This document shows, piece by piece, positions 8,860-17,757 of a stretch of 32,529 nt of DNA; position 1 is the stretch's first letter; each line of letters opens with the position of its first letter. A model generated the notes under the pieces. That model was not told where the DNA came from. It saw only the letters and a program-made list of their open reading frames with translations, and ran no database searches. The stretch is from Candidatus Bathyarchaeota archaeon (GTDB taxonomy: Archaea > Thermoproteota > Bathyarchaeia > Bathyarchaeales > DTEX01). Where the stretch lies: positions 1-32,529 of the forward strand of contig JAGTQL010000007.1 of assembly GCA_018396555.1 (NCBI GenBank), read 5' to 3'. The translations under genes were made by a program, and so were the position numbers.

Positions 8860-9900
8860 ATGAGAGCTATAAGGCTTCACAGCATAAAAGATCTGCGTTT
8901 CGAAGAGGTTGAGGAACCAGAGATCAGTGAGGACGAGGTTCTCATAAGAGTCAGGGCCGCAACTATCTGCGCTACCGATGTTCGAATATATACGTATGGG
9001 GATTCTCGCGTCAAACTGCCGCGAATTTTGGGCCATGAATTCGCTGGAGATGTTGAAAAAGTTGGTGCAAACTTGAGAGGCCATCTTAAAATCGGCATAA
9101 GGGTAACTGTCAACCCAAACATGTATTGTGGAAGATGTAGATACTGCATTACTGGTAGGCATGAGCTCTGCGTTTCAAGATACGCTCTAGGGATCGATGT
9201 AGATGGAGCGTTAGCAGAATACATTAGAATACCATCCGAAGCCTTTAAAACAGGCGCTATATGCGAAGTACCAGATAATCTCTCATATGAGGAGGCAGCG
9301 CTCATCGAACCCCTCTCAGCATGTCTTCACGGGCAAGATGTTGCCCAAACAAGAATTGGCGACATAGTGGCGGTTATAGGAGCTGGTCCAATAGGGCTAA
9401 TGCATGTTATTTTAGCAAAGGCATTGGGCGCTTCTAAAGTTATTGTAAGCGAAGTAGAGGAAGAAAGGCTTAAAGAGGCCGCAAGTTTCGGAGCAGACCA
9501 TCTAATTAATCCGCTGAAAGATGATCTTTCTTCAAAAGTTAACGAAGTCACATATGGGCATGGAGCAGACGTGGTAATAGTCGCTGTAGGATCACCAATA
9601 GCGCAGCAACAGGCCCTATCAATAGTTGCAAGAGGCGGTAAAATAAACTTCTTCGGCGGGCTCCCATCTGGCAAAGAAATAGTTCCGTTGAACACAAATT
9701 TGATACACTATAGAGAAATTTCAGTTTTCGGTTCTTCTTCCCAATCAATTTATGACTTTCATAAAGCATTAAATCTTGTCAGCCATGGTGTACTAAACGT
9801 AAAACGTTTCATAACGCACCGCCTCTCATTGGAAGAGACGCCTAAAGCATTCGAGATAGTTTCTTCAAAGCGCGGATTAAAAGTTTGCATTAACCCATGA
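8860..9900 (+). CDS. Zinc-dependent medium-chain alcohol/polyol dehydrogenase
   Basis: GHEFAGDVEKVG, CGRCRYCITGRHELC structural zinc motif, GAGPIGLMHVILAKALGASKVIVSE Rossmann fold. Confidence 0.9.
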   Translation: MRAIRLHSIKDLRFEEVEEPEISEDEVLIRVRAATICATDVRIYTYGDSRVKLPRILGHEFAGDVEKVGANLRGHLKIGIRVTVNPNMYCGRCRYCITGRHELCVSRYALGIDVDGALAEYIRIPSEAFKTGAICEVPDNLSYEEAALIEPLSACLHGQDVAQTRIGDIVAVIGAGPIGLMHVILAKALGASKVIVSEVEEERLKEAASFGADHLINPLKDDLSSKVNEVTYGHGADVVIVAVGSPIAQQQALSIVARGGKINFFGGLPSGKEIVPLNTNLIHYREISVFGSSSQSIYDFHKALNLVSHGVLNVKRFITHRLSLEETPKAFEIVSSKRGLKVCINP

Positions 9901-9963
9901 TTTTTGGGGCCTAATGATGAAACCTTAATTAACCTGAAGACCCTTTAAGCAAGCATCATGAAA

Positions 9964-10971
9964 TTAACCATCACGCTTTTGATCTCTAAAGTAAGGAAAA
10001 ACCCTCTTTCCGAAAAACTCTATAAACTTATTCTGATCTGGGCTTGTGCTTAAAAACTCGACTTCATTTACTCCAAACTTCAAGTATAACTCAATTTTTT
10101 TAATGGCTTCCTCCTCTGAAGTTATAATGAAACGTTTTTTCACGATATCCTCCCTCCCTATCGACTTGGCTTTTAACTCAAGATCTCTAGGATCGTAAAC
10201 CTCAGCCTCAAAAATTCCTGGTATCATCGTAGCGTTCCAGAATTTACAGCCTTCAACAGCTCTCTCAAAATCTTCATCGTAGGAAGTTATTATGTGGACA
10301 ATCTTTTTAATTCCCTCAGGATTTCTACCTGCATCCTTAGCGCCTTTAACAAGAGCGGGAAAAATTTCTGAGCTAAATTTCTCATCAAACACACGGCCGC
10401 TCGTTAATAGTCCATCGGCATATTTGCCCGCAATGTAGGCGGCGGATGACCCATTAGCCGCCACATATAGTGGGATTTTTGATTTAGGTTTGGTATATAA
10501 ATTCGCCTTTCTTAAGCAATAGTGCTTTCCATCAAAATCCACAAAACTTTCTTTCCATAACCTCCTGATTATAATTATGGACTCTTCAAGTCTACTTAGT
10601 CTCTCTTTGTAGGGCGGCCACCGTAACCCCAAAGGGGCTTCATTCATAGACTCCCCTGTACCCAAACAGAGAAATATTCGTCCAGGATGCATGAAATCTA
10701 GAGTTGCGAAAGCTTGAGCCACCACCCCCGGATGGTATCTTAAGAGCGGAGCAGTAACTGAGCCGAGAGACACTTTCTTTGTTCTCTCAGCAGCTGCTGT
10801 CAACCAAACCCATGCGAAACCGGATTTCGCGTTAGTGTGAGCCCACGGATGGAAATGGTCGCTGCTCCAAATAGTGTCAAAACCAAGTTTCTCTGCTTTA
10901 ATAGCAAAACGAAGCAGCTCATTTGGATTATATTGCTCCTGCGCAGCGTAAAAGCCGAACGTGCAATTCAT
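9964..10971 (-). CDS. F420-dependent LLM-class oxidoreductase, FGD (F420-dependent glucose-6-phosphate dehydrogenase)-like
   Basis: MNCTFGFYAAQEQYNPNELLRFAIKAEKLGFDTIWSSDHFHPW, GSVTAPLLRYHPGVVAQAFATLDFMHPGRIFLCLGTGESMNE. Overall architecture matches my recollection of mycobacterial FGD1. Confidence 0.8.
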   Translation of the reverse strand: MNCTFGFYAAQEQYNPNELLRFAIKAEKLGFDTIWSSDHFHPWAHTNAKSGFAWVWLTAAAERTKKVSLGSVTAPLLRYHPGVVAQAFATLDFMHPGRIFLCLGTGESMNEAPLGLRWPPYKERLSRLEESIIIIRRLWKESFVDFDGKHYCLRKANLYTKPKSKIPLYVAANGSSAAYIAGKYADGLLTSGRVFDEKFSSEIFPALVKGAKDAGRNPEGIKKIVHIITSYDEDFERAVEGCKFWNATMIPGIFEAEVYDPRDLELKAKSIGREDIVKKRFIITSEEEAIKKIELYLKFGVNEVEFLSTSPDQNKFIEFFGKRVFPYFRDQKRDG

Positions 10972-11053
10972 AGGATTCCACCCTTAAATCTTATTTAGCC
11001 ACTTATAGTATAATAAAAAGTAGGGCGCAAATACCCGCTCTCTGGTAATAATG

Positions 11054-11818
11054 CTATTTTAGAATTGACATGCCGCCATCAACAACAACCGCTTGACCTG
11101 TACACCAATCAGAGTCATCGCTGGCGAGATAAAGCGCTGCTCCAGCTATATCCTCTGGCTTCCCAAGTCTTCTAAGCGGAATCTCCTTCTTTAACTCTTC
11201 AAGCTGCTTAAGATGCTCTTCAGTCATCGGTTCAAGCACCATCGCCGTCTCCGTCGGACCTGGACAGATCGCGTTCACATTTATATTATATTGCGCGAGT
11301 TCTATAGCCATAGCCCTAGTTAATGAGAGGATAGCGCCTTTCGAAGCGCTATATGCGGCGTGACCAGGCTCCCCCACGATAGCTGCCTTCGAAGATATAT
11401 TGATGATTTTTCCTCTTCTTTTCTCCATCATATGTGGCACTACCAGTTGGGATGGAATAACTGTACCCAGCACATTTACTCTGAACATTCGCTCATAAAA
11501 CTCTAGGGGTTCTTCCCAGAAGGATCTGCCGGCATGTATTCCCGCATTATTAACTAATATATCTATGGTTCCAAATCTTTCCAGAACTTGGGAAATTATT
11601 TCTGCCATTCTTTCCCTTGATGAAACATCCCCTTGAAAACCTAGAACTTCCCCTCCCTGATCCCTGATCTTTCTCTCAGCCTCCCTTACGCCTTCCTCAT
11701 GAAGACCTATGATAACCACTTTAGCCCCCTCCCTTGCAAATCGAGATGCTACTGCAAAGCCTATTCCCCGAGTGCCACCAGTAACTATGGCAACCTTGCC
11801 TTTCAACTTCATAAGCAT
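11054..11818 (-). CDS. SDR family NAD(P)-dependent oxidoreductase (glucose dehydrogenase/3-oxoacyl reductase-like)
   Basis: GKVAIVTGGTRGIGFAVA, NNAGIH, YSASKGAILSLTRAMAIELAQYNINVNAICPGPTET, GQAVVVDGGMS. Confidence 0.92.
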   Translation of the reverse strand: MLMKLKGKVAIVTGGTRGIGFAVASRFAREGAKVVIIGLHEEGVREAERKIRDQGGEVLGFQGDVSSRERMAEIISQVLERFGTIDILVNNAGIHAGRSFWEEPLEFYERMFRVNVLGTVIPSQLVVPHMMEKRRGKIINISSKAAIVGEPGHAAYSASKGAILSLTRAMAIELAQYNINVNAICPGPTETAMVLEPMTEEHLKQLEELKKEIPLRRLGKPEDIAGAALYLASDDSDWCTGQAVVVDGGMSILK

Positions 11819-11885
11819 TCACCCAACTAATTTTCATGAAGGACTCCATTAAAAAATATTTCTAAATTTGAACCCACATGCTAAA

Positions 11886-13433
11886 TTAAATGGTTAAGTG
11901 TTCGTACCGCTCAAATAATCTATCTAATTCATTGAGCATTTGCTCATAGAAATCAGCATATTTCCTGTATTTTTCATGTCTCTCTTTAGATGGCATCACT
12001 TTTCTTACTGGTTTAACCCAATCATCTATTGTTTTCGTATAGCTGTCGAATGCTTTAACGGCATACCCACCGAGAACCGCTAGTCCTAATACCGCGTATT
12101 CCTCTCTATTTAACAGAACATAGGGTATGTTAAGGACGTCCGCTTTTATTTGGTTCCACACGCTGCTTTTACTGCCTCCTCCTATGCCCCTAACTTTGTT
12201 AAATTCTATATTCTTAAAAAGCCCTCTTATTATTCTGAAGTAGTAATGATATTCATACGCAATGGACTCAAGGATCGACCTATATAGGTGACTTGTGGTA
12301 TGCTTCCAGCTGAAACCTAACCATACACCTTTTATCCTAGGATTATATGGATATATTCTGCCTCCTAAATGAGGCACAAAGAACAAATCCTCCGAACCTT
12401 CAGGGACCTGTGACGCATATTGATCTAAAACTTGATATGGATCTTTACCGGTCTCCTCCGCAATTTTCTTCTCGTAACGCGCTATTTCATCTCTAAACCA
12501 TCTTAAACAAAGCCCGCCGCCTCCAACATAGGCATGAGGAATCCATAGTTCAGGTACAACCGCCTTAGTATAAAGAAGCGTCTTAAACTCTTTGTCTGGG
12601 ATCACCTTATCAGTAGAGGCGGAAAGTATCGAAGCGGTGCCAGCTACATCCAAGCATAATCCAATTTTAGTTATGCCAGCACCTAAACATGAAGCAGGAT
12701 AATCACCCGCTCCAGCTACAATAGGTATTCCTCCGACCAGCCCACATTTTTCAGCTTCTTTCCCAGAGAGTTCACCGATGATTTCCCATGGTCTCACAAT
12801 TCGCGGGAGCTTATTAAACGGAATCCTGAAAATTTCGCAAAGATCATCCGACCATTTCATTCGTTTAACATCGTACAAGCCAGTGTATGTGATATAGGTG
12901 TAATCCAAAAAAGATTGATCGCCTTTAAGACTGGCAAGTTTTCCAGCTACATATACGGAGGGTACAGTAAATTTGTATATTTTTTCAAAAATCAAAGGTT
13001 CCTCATCCTTCCACCAGAGCATTTTTGGCAAATGTGCTATTGATGGTGGAGCTGCAGTAACATCCATCAAGACGTCAACATAGTTTTTTCTAAGGTAGTC
13101 AACTTGGACCCTACATCGCGTATCAAGCCATGAATCATATGGCATGACAGGGTTCCAATCCTTATCTACTCCAAGTATACCGGCCATTTGACCGCTGAAA
13201 GCTATAGAGGCAACATCTTTCGGATTTACGCCAGACTTCTTAATCGCCTCTCTTAACGTATAAATTGTAGATGTGTAGAAGTCTTCGGGTTTCTGTTCAA
13301 CCCAAGAGGTTCGTGGATAAAGCAGTCTCGACTCCTCATAGGCTGTTGCGAGCTGATTTCCATTTAAATCAAATATGGCTGCCTTTGTTCCTCCAGTGCC
13401 GATATCCACTCCAATAAAATATTGAGAGGACAT
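11886..13433 (-). CDS. FGGY family carbohydrate kinase (xylulokinase-like)
   Basis: FIGVDIGTGGTKAAIFDLNG, SFSGQMAGILGVD, GAGDYPASCLGAGI, RGIGGGSKSSVWNQIKADVLNIPY. Confidence 0.88.
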   Translation of the reverse strand: MSSQYFIGVDIGTGGTKAAIFDLNGNQLATAYEESRLLYPRTSWVEQKPEDFYTSTIYTLREAIKKSGVNPKDVASIAFSGQMAGILGVDKDWNPVMPYDSWLDTRCRVQVDYLRKNYVDVLMDVTAAPPSIAHLPKMLWWKDEEPLIFEKIYKFTVPSVYVAGKLASLKGDQSFLDYTYITYTGLYDVKRMKWSDDLCEIFRIPFNKLPRIVRPWEIIGELSGKEAEKCGLVGGIPIVAGAGDYPASCLGAGITKIGLCLDVAGTASILSASTDKVIPDKEFKTLLYTKAVVPELWIPHAYVGGGGLCLRWFRDEIARYEKKIAEETGKDPYQVLDQYASQVPEGSEDLFFVPHLGGRIYPYNPRIKGVWLGFSWKHTTSHLYRSILESIAYEYHYYFRIIRGLFKNIEFNKVRGIGGGSKSSVWNQIKADVLNIPYVLLNREEYAVLGLAVLGGYAVKAFDSYTKTIDDWVKPVRKVMPSKERHEKYRKYADFYEQMLNELDRLFERYEHLTI

Positions 13434-13607
13434 GGAACCCCGCCCCTATGCTTTGCTTCATTATACGGTTTTAAATCATTAATATTTTAATTACCATAAA
13501 AATTAAAGATAATTTCATCTTCAAGTAGCCCCCGTTATGCTAAACTTATCCGGAAAAATCTCTAAGGCAGAAATAATTCTCATCTTTCAATCCAAGGTCA
13601 ATTTAAC

Positions 13608-14567
13608 CTACTCGGATAATCTTTCTTCAGGCGGGATTAAAGCGTTAAGGATAGGTTCAACCCATTTATCGCTGTTCATGTCATAAACGATGAAGTCGCC
13701 GTCAAACTGCCAGTAAGCCCAGCTCCACCCCATCTTCTCAGCTAGCCGTGCCACAAAGCTCAGGTAGCGGACACGTGAAGCCATATCCGCCTTGTCATAT
13801 ACCCCAAATTCGCCTAGAAACAAGGGGCGCTCAATCCTCTCAGACCAAGCCTGCGCCTTCTCAAAATCTTTGACGATCACCTGCTCTTCTTCCATTGTGC
13901 CTTTCCATTTAACGCCAACCTTATTCCCCCTTCCGGCCCAGATTGCACCTTGATGGGTGAAATCCATGGGGCGATAATAGTGAACGGTAACAATGATGTT
14001 CCGGTCGTCTTTTGGCAGCTTAAGATAGTCCAGATAGTAAATATCGTTCCAGTTTCCAGGTCCAATAATAACTGTTCTCTCCGGGTTTGTTTCGCGTATT
14101 ATAGACAACGCTTCATGATAAAACTGATTCCATAGTTCAGGCGTAAGTTCCTCATGAGGTTCGTTAAGTATTTCAAAAATAACATTATCCGGGCTGTTTC
14201 TGTAGCGTTCCGCCATCTGTTTCCACGTTGAAAGAAACCTATCTTTATTGCCCAACGGGTCTTTACCCATCGCCACAAACTCATGGAAATCAAGCACAAC
14301 CATAAGCCCATTGCTGAGCGCTTGATCAACCGCCCAGTCCAGAACTTTAAGCCATTCGTCTCTTAACTTATTTTTCTCATCGATTCCATCGTCTCGAAAC
14401 GGATGCAATGGGATACGTACGCTGCTAAATCCAGCTTGCTTAATTAAAACGAAATGCTTACTCTTCATCCTCGCTCTAGAGAATGACTTCCAGATCGGAT
14501 CGTACCCTAGAACATTTACGCCTCTGCCTAGACGCCGATTTTGCTCAAAAACATATGTTTTTCTCAT
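13608..14567 (-). CDS. Glycoside hydrolase family 5 (endoglucanase-like), no signal peptide visible
   Basis: GFSSVRIPLH, VVLDFHEF, VIFEILNEPHEELTPE (acid/base Glu), VTVHYYRPMDFTHQG, PLFLGEFGVY (nucleophile Glu). Confidence 0.88.
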   Translation of the reverse strand: MRKTYVFEQNRRLGRGVNVLGYDPIWKSFSRARMKSKHFVLIKQAGFSSVRIPLHPFRDDGIDEKNKLRDEWLKVLDWAVDQALSNGLMVVLDFHEFVAMGKDPLGNKDRFLSTWKQMAERYRNSPDNVIFEILNEPHEELTPELWNQFYHEALSIIRETNPERTVIIGPGNWNDIYYLDYLKLPKDDRNIIVTVHYYRPMDFTHQGAIWAGRGNKVGVKWKGTMEEEQVIVKDFEKAQAWSERIERPLFLGEFGVYDKADMASRVRYLSFVARLAEKMGWSWAYWQFDGDFIVYDMNSDKWVEPILNALIPPEERLSE

Positions 14568-14588
14568 CGAATTTCACCCCTACATAGA

Positions 14589-15036
14589 TTATAAGATCTT
14601 CCAGTTAAAGATTGCCTGTCTCTCCTCTCCAAAATATTTGTAGCATTCTATGTAGGTGCGGCCCTTCCGCTTTATAGCTCTGAACGAATACTTCATCTGC
14701 GCGCTGAGGATTAGCCTTTCTTCCGGCGGGAGGTTTTTCCAAAGCTGCTTTCGCTCTTCAATGGAAAGTTTGGCCCAAGCTTCTTTGCTGAGGGCTTGCG
14801 CAGTTTCGACAGTTCCGAGGGAAAAACGGGCTGTGGCTTCTGCAGGTTTTTCATCCTTCCTCGGTAGCCCTTTTTCCTGCGAGGTCTCCGTGGAGGTCTA
14901 TGATCCTGAGGTCTTCGCCGTCCCTAACGTTCTGCAACGCGAGGCTCAGGAGGAAGCGGGACTTGCCTCTCCCGTCCGAGCACAGCGTGACCACTGGCCT
15001 TTTAGGAGCAGCCTGCACCGCTACGGGTTTGAGACT
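14589..15036 (-). pseudogene. Relic of a mobile-element DNA translocase (TraG/VirD4/HerA-like P-loop ATPase) and a following fragment
   Basis: Minus-strand 15036-14851: LKPVAVQAAPKRPVVTLCSDGRGKSRFLLSLALQNVRDGEDLRIIDLHGDLAGKRATEEG* (Walker-A-like ...GKS and a DLHGDLA motif reminiscent of DPHGDL). A second frame ending at 14589 reads ...EATARFSLGTVETAQALSKEAWAKLSIEERKQLWKNLPPEERLILSAQMKYSFRAIKRKGRTYIECYKYFGEERQAIFNWKIL*, with no canonical start until an internal ATG. Confidence 0.5.
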
Positions 15037-15443
15037 TCAGGTTTTGAACGCTTGAACGGCGAGAACAGTGGCATGGCCCTTCAAAGGCAAATGATGCGAG
15101 CCCTTAAAAGCCTAGAAGGATGAAAGCCCTTGGTGAAACGCGTTGTAAAAGCGCCTCAGCCCGCTTAACCCCAAAATCTCTAACCTTTCTATTCTCTTTT
15201 CTTTACTCTCTTACGTTAATTTCCATTGCAAGGGGGTTGTAGCACCTGTGTGTAGCGAAAGGATATCTGTGGAGGCGTTGCCTAGATTTTTAATATAGCA
15301 CTCAAGAGATAAAGCGCTTTTTATAAGTGAATAGAAGTATTTGCTTCAAGATATGTTAAGTCTCCATTAAGGCTTAGGCGCTCGCTTTATTTCCATATTT
15401 GTAATTTTTAAGTTTACACGCCTTCAGTTTTTGGCGAGGATTG

Positions 15444-15533
15444 ATGTCTGAAGACGAATATGTTGTTGTTAGAAAGTCTAATATTGAGCAAATACTTGCC
15501 GAGCTTGAGAAGTTGAAGAGGCTTTTTCGTTAG
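15444..15533 (+). CDS. Possible 29-aa microprotein MSEDEYVVVRKSNIEQILAELEKLKRLFR
   Basis: ATG preceded by GAGGA; heptad-like helical composition. Sits inside otherwise eroded DNA. Confidence 0.35.
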   Translation: MSEDEYVVVRKSNIEQILAELEKLKRLFR

Positions 15534-15534
15534 A

Positions 15535-15927
15535 GATGCTCTTCCCGCTAAGCAAAGCATGTACGAGCCTCTCAAGATCTTCAATGCGCCTGATTATGGC
15601 TTCGTTCTTCATGCGTTCTTCCCACTCAATTTTTATGGCAAAGCCCTTTGTCAAGCATGTATCCGCAGCATCTACACCTGACGGCGTCGAGTGAGTTCCT
15701 TTTTCCGCATCTTGGACATTCCATTAGCTTTATTATTCCCACAGCCTTTACTGCTTTTTAACCCATGAACTTCGAGGATGGCTTCTTCCAAGTGCCTAAC
15801 TGAGAAATGCGCATATCGCCTGACCATGTCTGATCCGTGAACCCAGCCAGCGTATAATTCCAGTTTGGCCTCCGTCAATATTTTGGCCGTGGACGTTAGA
15901 CACGTGTACCTAAACAGGCGGGGTCAG
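15535..15927 (-). pseudogene. Truncated, frameshifted archaeal tyrosine recombinase (integrase) C-terminus with zinc ribbon
   Basis: Frames join as PRLFRYTCLTSTAKILTEAKLELYAGWVHGSDMVRRYAHFSVRHLEEAILEVHGLK (catalytic-Tyr region) then CPRCGKRNSLDAVRCRCCGYMLDKG then FAIKIEWEERMKNEAIIRRIEDLERLVHALLSGK; at least two frameshifts, and an upstream in-frame TGA. Confidence 0.75.
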
Positions 15928-15998
15928 GTGATTTACGATATACATATATACCTTACCTTTCTTCAGTCTATACAAATAAAGAGAAAGGTTTGTGTGTA

Positions 15999-16826
15999 AT
16001 GGTACAAGGAAAGTTTGAGAATAGAAATTTGCTGTTATTCTTCTTTATTGCCTTTGCATGGTCTTGGTATTTTTGGCTACTTCAGATGTTGGGTTTTAAC
16101 CTTTACGTAGCTCCTTTTGGACCATTTGTTGCAGCGTTTTTACTTACCTATATCGATGAAGGCATTGAAGGAGTAAAGAAATTGCTGAGAAAAGGGTTTG
16201 ATCCTAGAATTGGAAAAATTTGGTATATTCCCACCATTTTGCTTTGGCCTGTTATTGCAAGCTTCTCATTCTTAGGAGCATCATTCAGCGAGGGAGCGGC
16301 TCCTAAACTTGCAATACTATTCCAACCATGGCTGATTCTTTGGAATTTTGTCTACATATTTTTTCTTGGAGGGCCCCTTCAAGAGGAATTTGGGTGGAGA
16401 GGTTATGCGCTTACCCGTCTCCAAGCGCGTTATTCGGCTCTTGTTTCCAGCGTGGTGTTAGGAGTGATATGGGCTATTTGGCATCTACCTCTGAACCTAA
16501 TGTATTTGACAAGTCCCCAGTACCAAGTTGGAATTGCGTGGCTATCTAGTACAGTTATTCTGTTTGTCTTTGTGTCAATACTTTTCACTTGGATATATAA
16601 TAACACTGGAGGCAGCATCCTAGCTACTCTAATCTTCCACACAATGCTTAACCTGTCAACTTATGTTGCCTTTCCAGTCTTTGAAACAGAAACTGGCCCA
16701 GCCTACTACTTCTTCTCAATAATCGTTGTTGCCATAATTATTTTAGTGGTCTTTGGAGCAAAAAGAATGGTTCGGGATAGGAGCCGGGTTAACACTGAAA
16801 ACAAAATAGGTGATCATTTTGAATAG
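15999..16826 (+). CDS. CPBP family intramembrane metalloprotease (Abi/CAAX protease-like)
   Basis: QEEFGWRGYALTRLQARYSALVSSVVLGVIWAIWHLPLN (EExxxR and HxxxN-type motifs), multiple TM segments. ATG at 15999 preferred over TTG at 15990. Confidence 0.88.
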   Translation: MVQGKFENRNLLLFFFIAFAWSWYFWLLQMLGFNLYVAPFGPFVAAFLLTYIDEGIEGVKKLLRKGFDPRIGKIWYIPTILLWPVIASFSFLGASFSEGAAPKLAILFQPWLILWNFVYIFFLGGPLQEEFGWRGYALTRLQARYSALVSSVVLGVIWAIWHLPLNLMYLTSPQYQVGIAWLSSTVILFVFVSILFTWIYNNTGGSILATLIFHTMLNLSTYVAFPVFETETGPAYYFFSIIVVAIIILVVFGAKRMVRDRSRVNTENKIGDHFE

Positions 16827-17622
16827 GTTCGTTGTTTATTATTTCAGTTTGGCTCTGCTAATTGGCGGTTTAGCCTATGCTCCGTGGGTTCTGGCTTCGT
16901 ATAGCATGTTTCCGTCTGATCTGATCTTTGTTTTTGCGGTCGTTGGCGGAGTTTCTCCAACTATTGCCGCGCTTGTGGTAACCAAACTTGAATTTGGTAA
17001 GGGCGGCGCGGAATATTTGTTCGGTCAATTTGGTCGTAAGGACTTTTCAAAATTGTGGTTTTTGGTGGCTGTTCTTGTTCCTTTGGCTCTTGCAGCCTGT
17101 GCAGTCTTGCTGTGGTCTATAGCTGGAGGAACATATCCTATGGACTTGATGAAGTTAATCGAATTTCCGCCGATCCTAATTACGAGTTTCTTGATGAACA
17201 TGTGGGAGGAAATAGGATGGAGAGGCTACGCTTTACCCGCACTACAGAAGAAACACAATGCGCTTATTTCAAGCCTGATTGTTGGAATATTTTGGGCTTT
17301 ATGGCATTGGCCACACTTTGCAGTCAAAGAAAGCCTCATGGCGGTAAACTATCATAATTTTCTCTTGTTCGCTATTTTCACGCTCTTGTACTCCATCTCT
17401 TACACGTGGCTTTACAACTCCACTAAAGGAAGTTTATCCACCGCATCGCTATACCACGCATCCACAAACGCAGCAAACACCATACTCTTTGTTGAAGCTA
17501 ATATTGCCAACTCCATCTTCCCCTTCTATTTTCTGATAGTCATCATTTTCACCCTTATCATCATTTTTGCAAAGCATTCGAACATGAAAACCAACGTGAT
17601 TCTCAAAATTCCTATAAAATAA
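16810..17622 (+). CDS. CPBP family intramembrane metalloprotease (second copy, overlapping the first)
   Basis: WEEIGWRGYALPALQKKHNALISSLIVGIFWALWHWPHF; polytopic; ORF overlaps the upstream gene by 17 bp. Confidence 0.87.
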   Translation: MIILNRFVVYYFSLALLIGGLAYAPWVLASYSMFPSDLIFVFAVVGGVSPTIAALVVTKLEFGKGGAEYLFGQFGRKDFSKLWFLVAVLVPLALAACAVLLWSIAGGTYPMDLMKLIEFPPILITSFLMNMWEEIGWRGYALPALQKKHNALISSLIVGIFWALWHWPHFAVKESLMAVNYHNFLLFAIFTLLYSISYTWLYNSTKGSLSTASLYHASTNAANTILFVEANIANSIFPFYFLIVIIFTLIIIFAKHSNMKTNVILKIPIK

Positions 17623-17757
17623 CAAAGCTTGACAAAAAATCTTAGAAATGCGGGGGGTTAGGTTTTGACCTCGGTTTAAATTCTCGGAATTTTTGTTGAA
17701 TAACCGATTTAGGCAATTCTTTCCATGGTTCGATGAAACAGTAATGGAATGGAAAAT

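Noticed and set aside
8803-9769. Minus-strand ORFs opposite the zinc alcohol dehydrogenase
   Set aside because: Shadow ORFs; the plus-strand gene has a complete, motif-rich dehydrogenase sequence.
9912-9960. C/D-box sRNA-like string ATGATGA...CTGA
   Set aside because: C and D'-like boxes present, but no convincing C' and D boxes at archaeal spacing.
14656-15123. 155-aa plus-strand ORF
   Set aside because: No recognisable domain; the minus strand carries P-loop translocase and conserved-looking fragments, so this is probably an antisense ORF in G/C-richer relic DNA.
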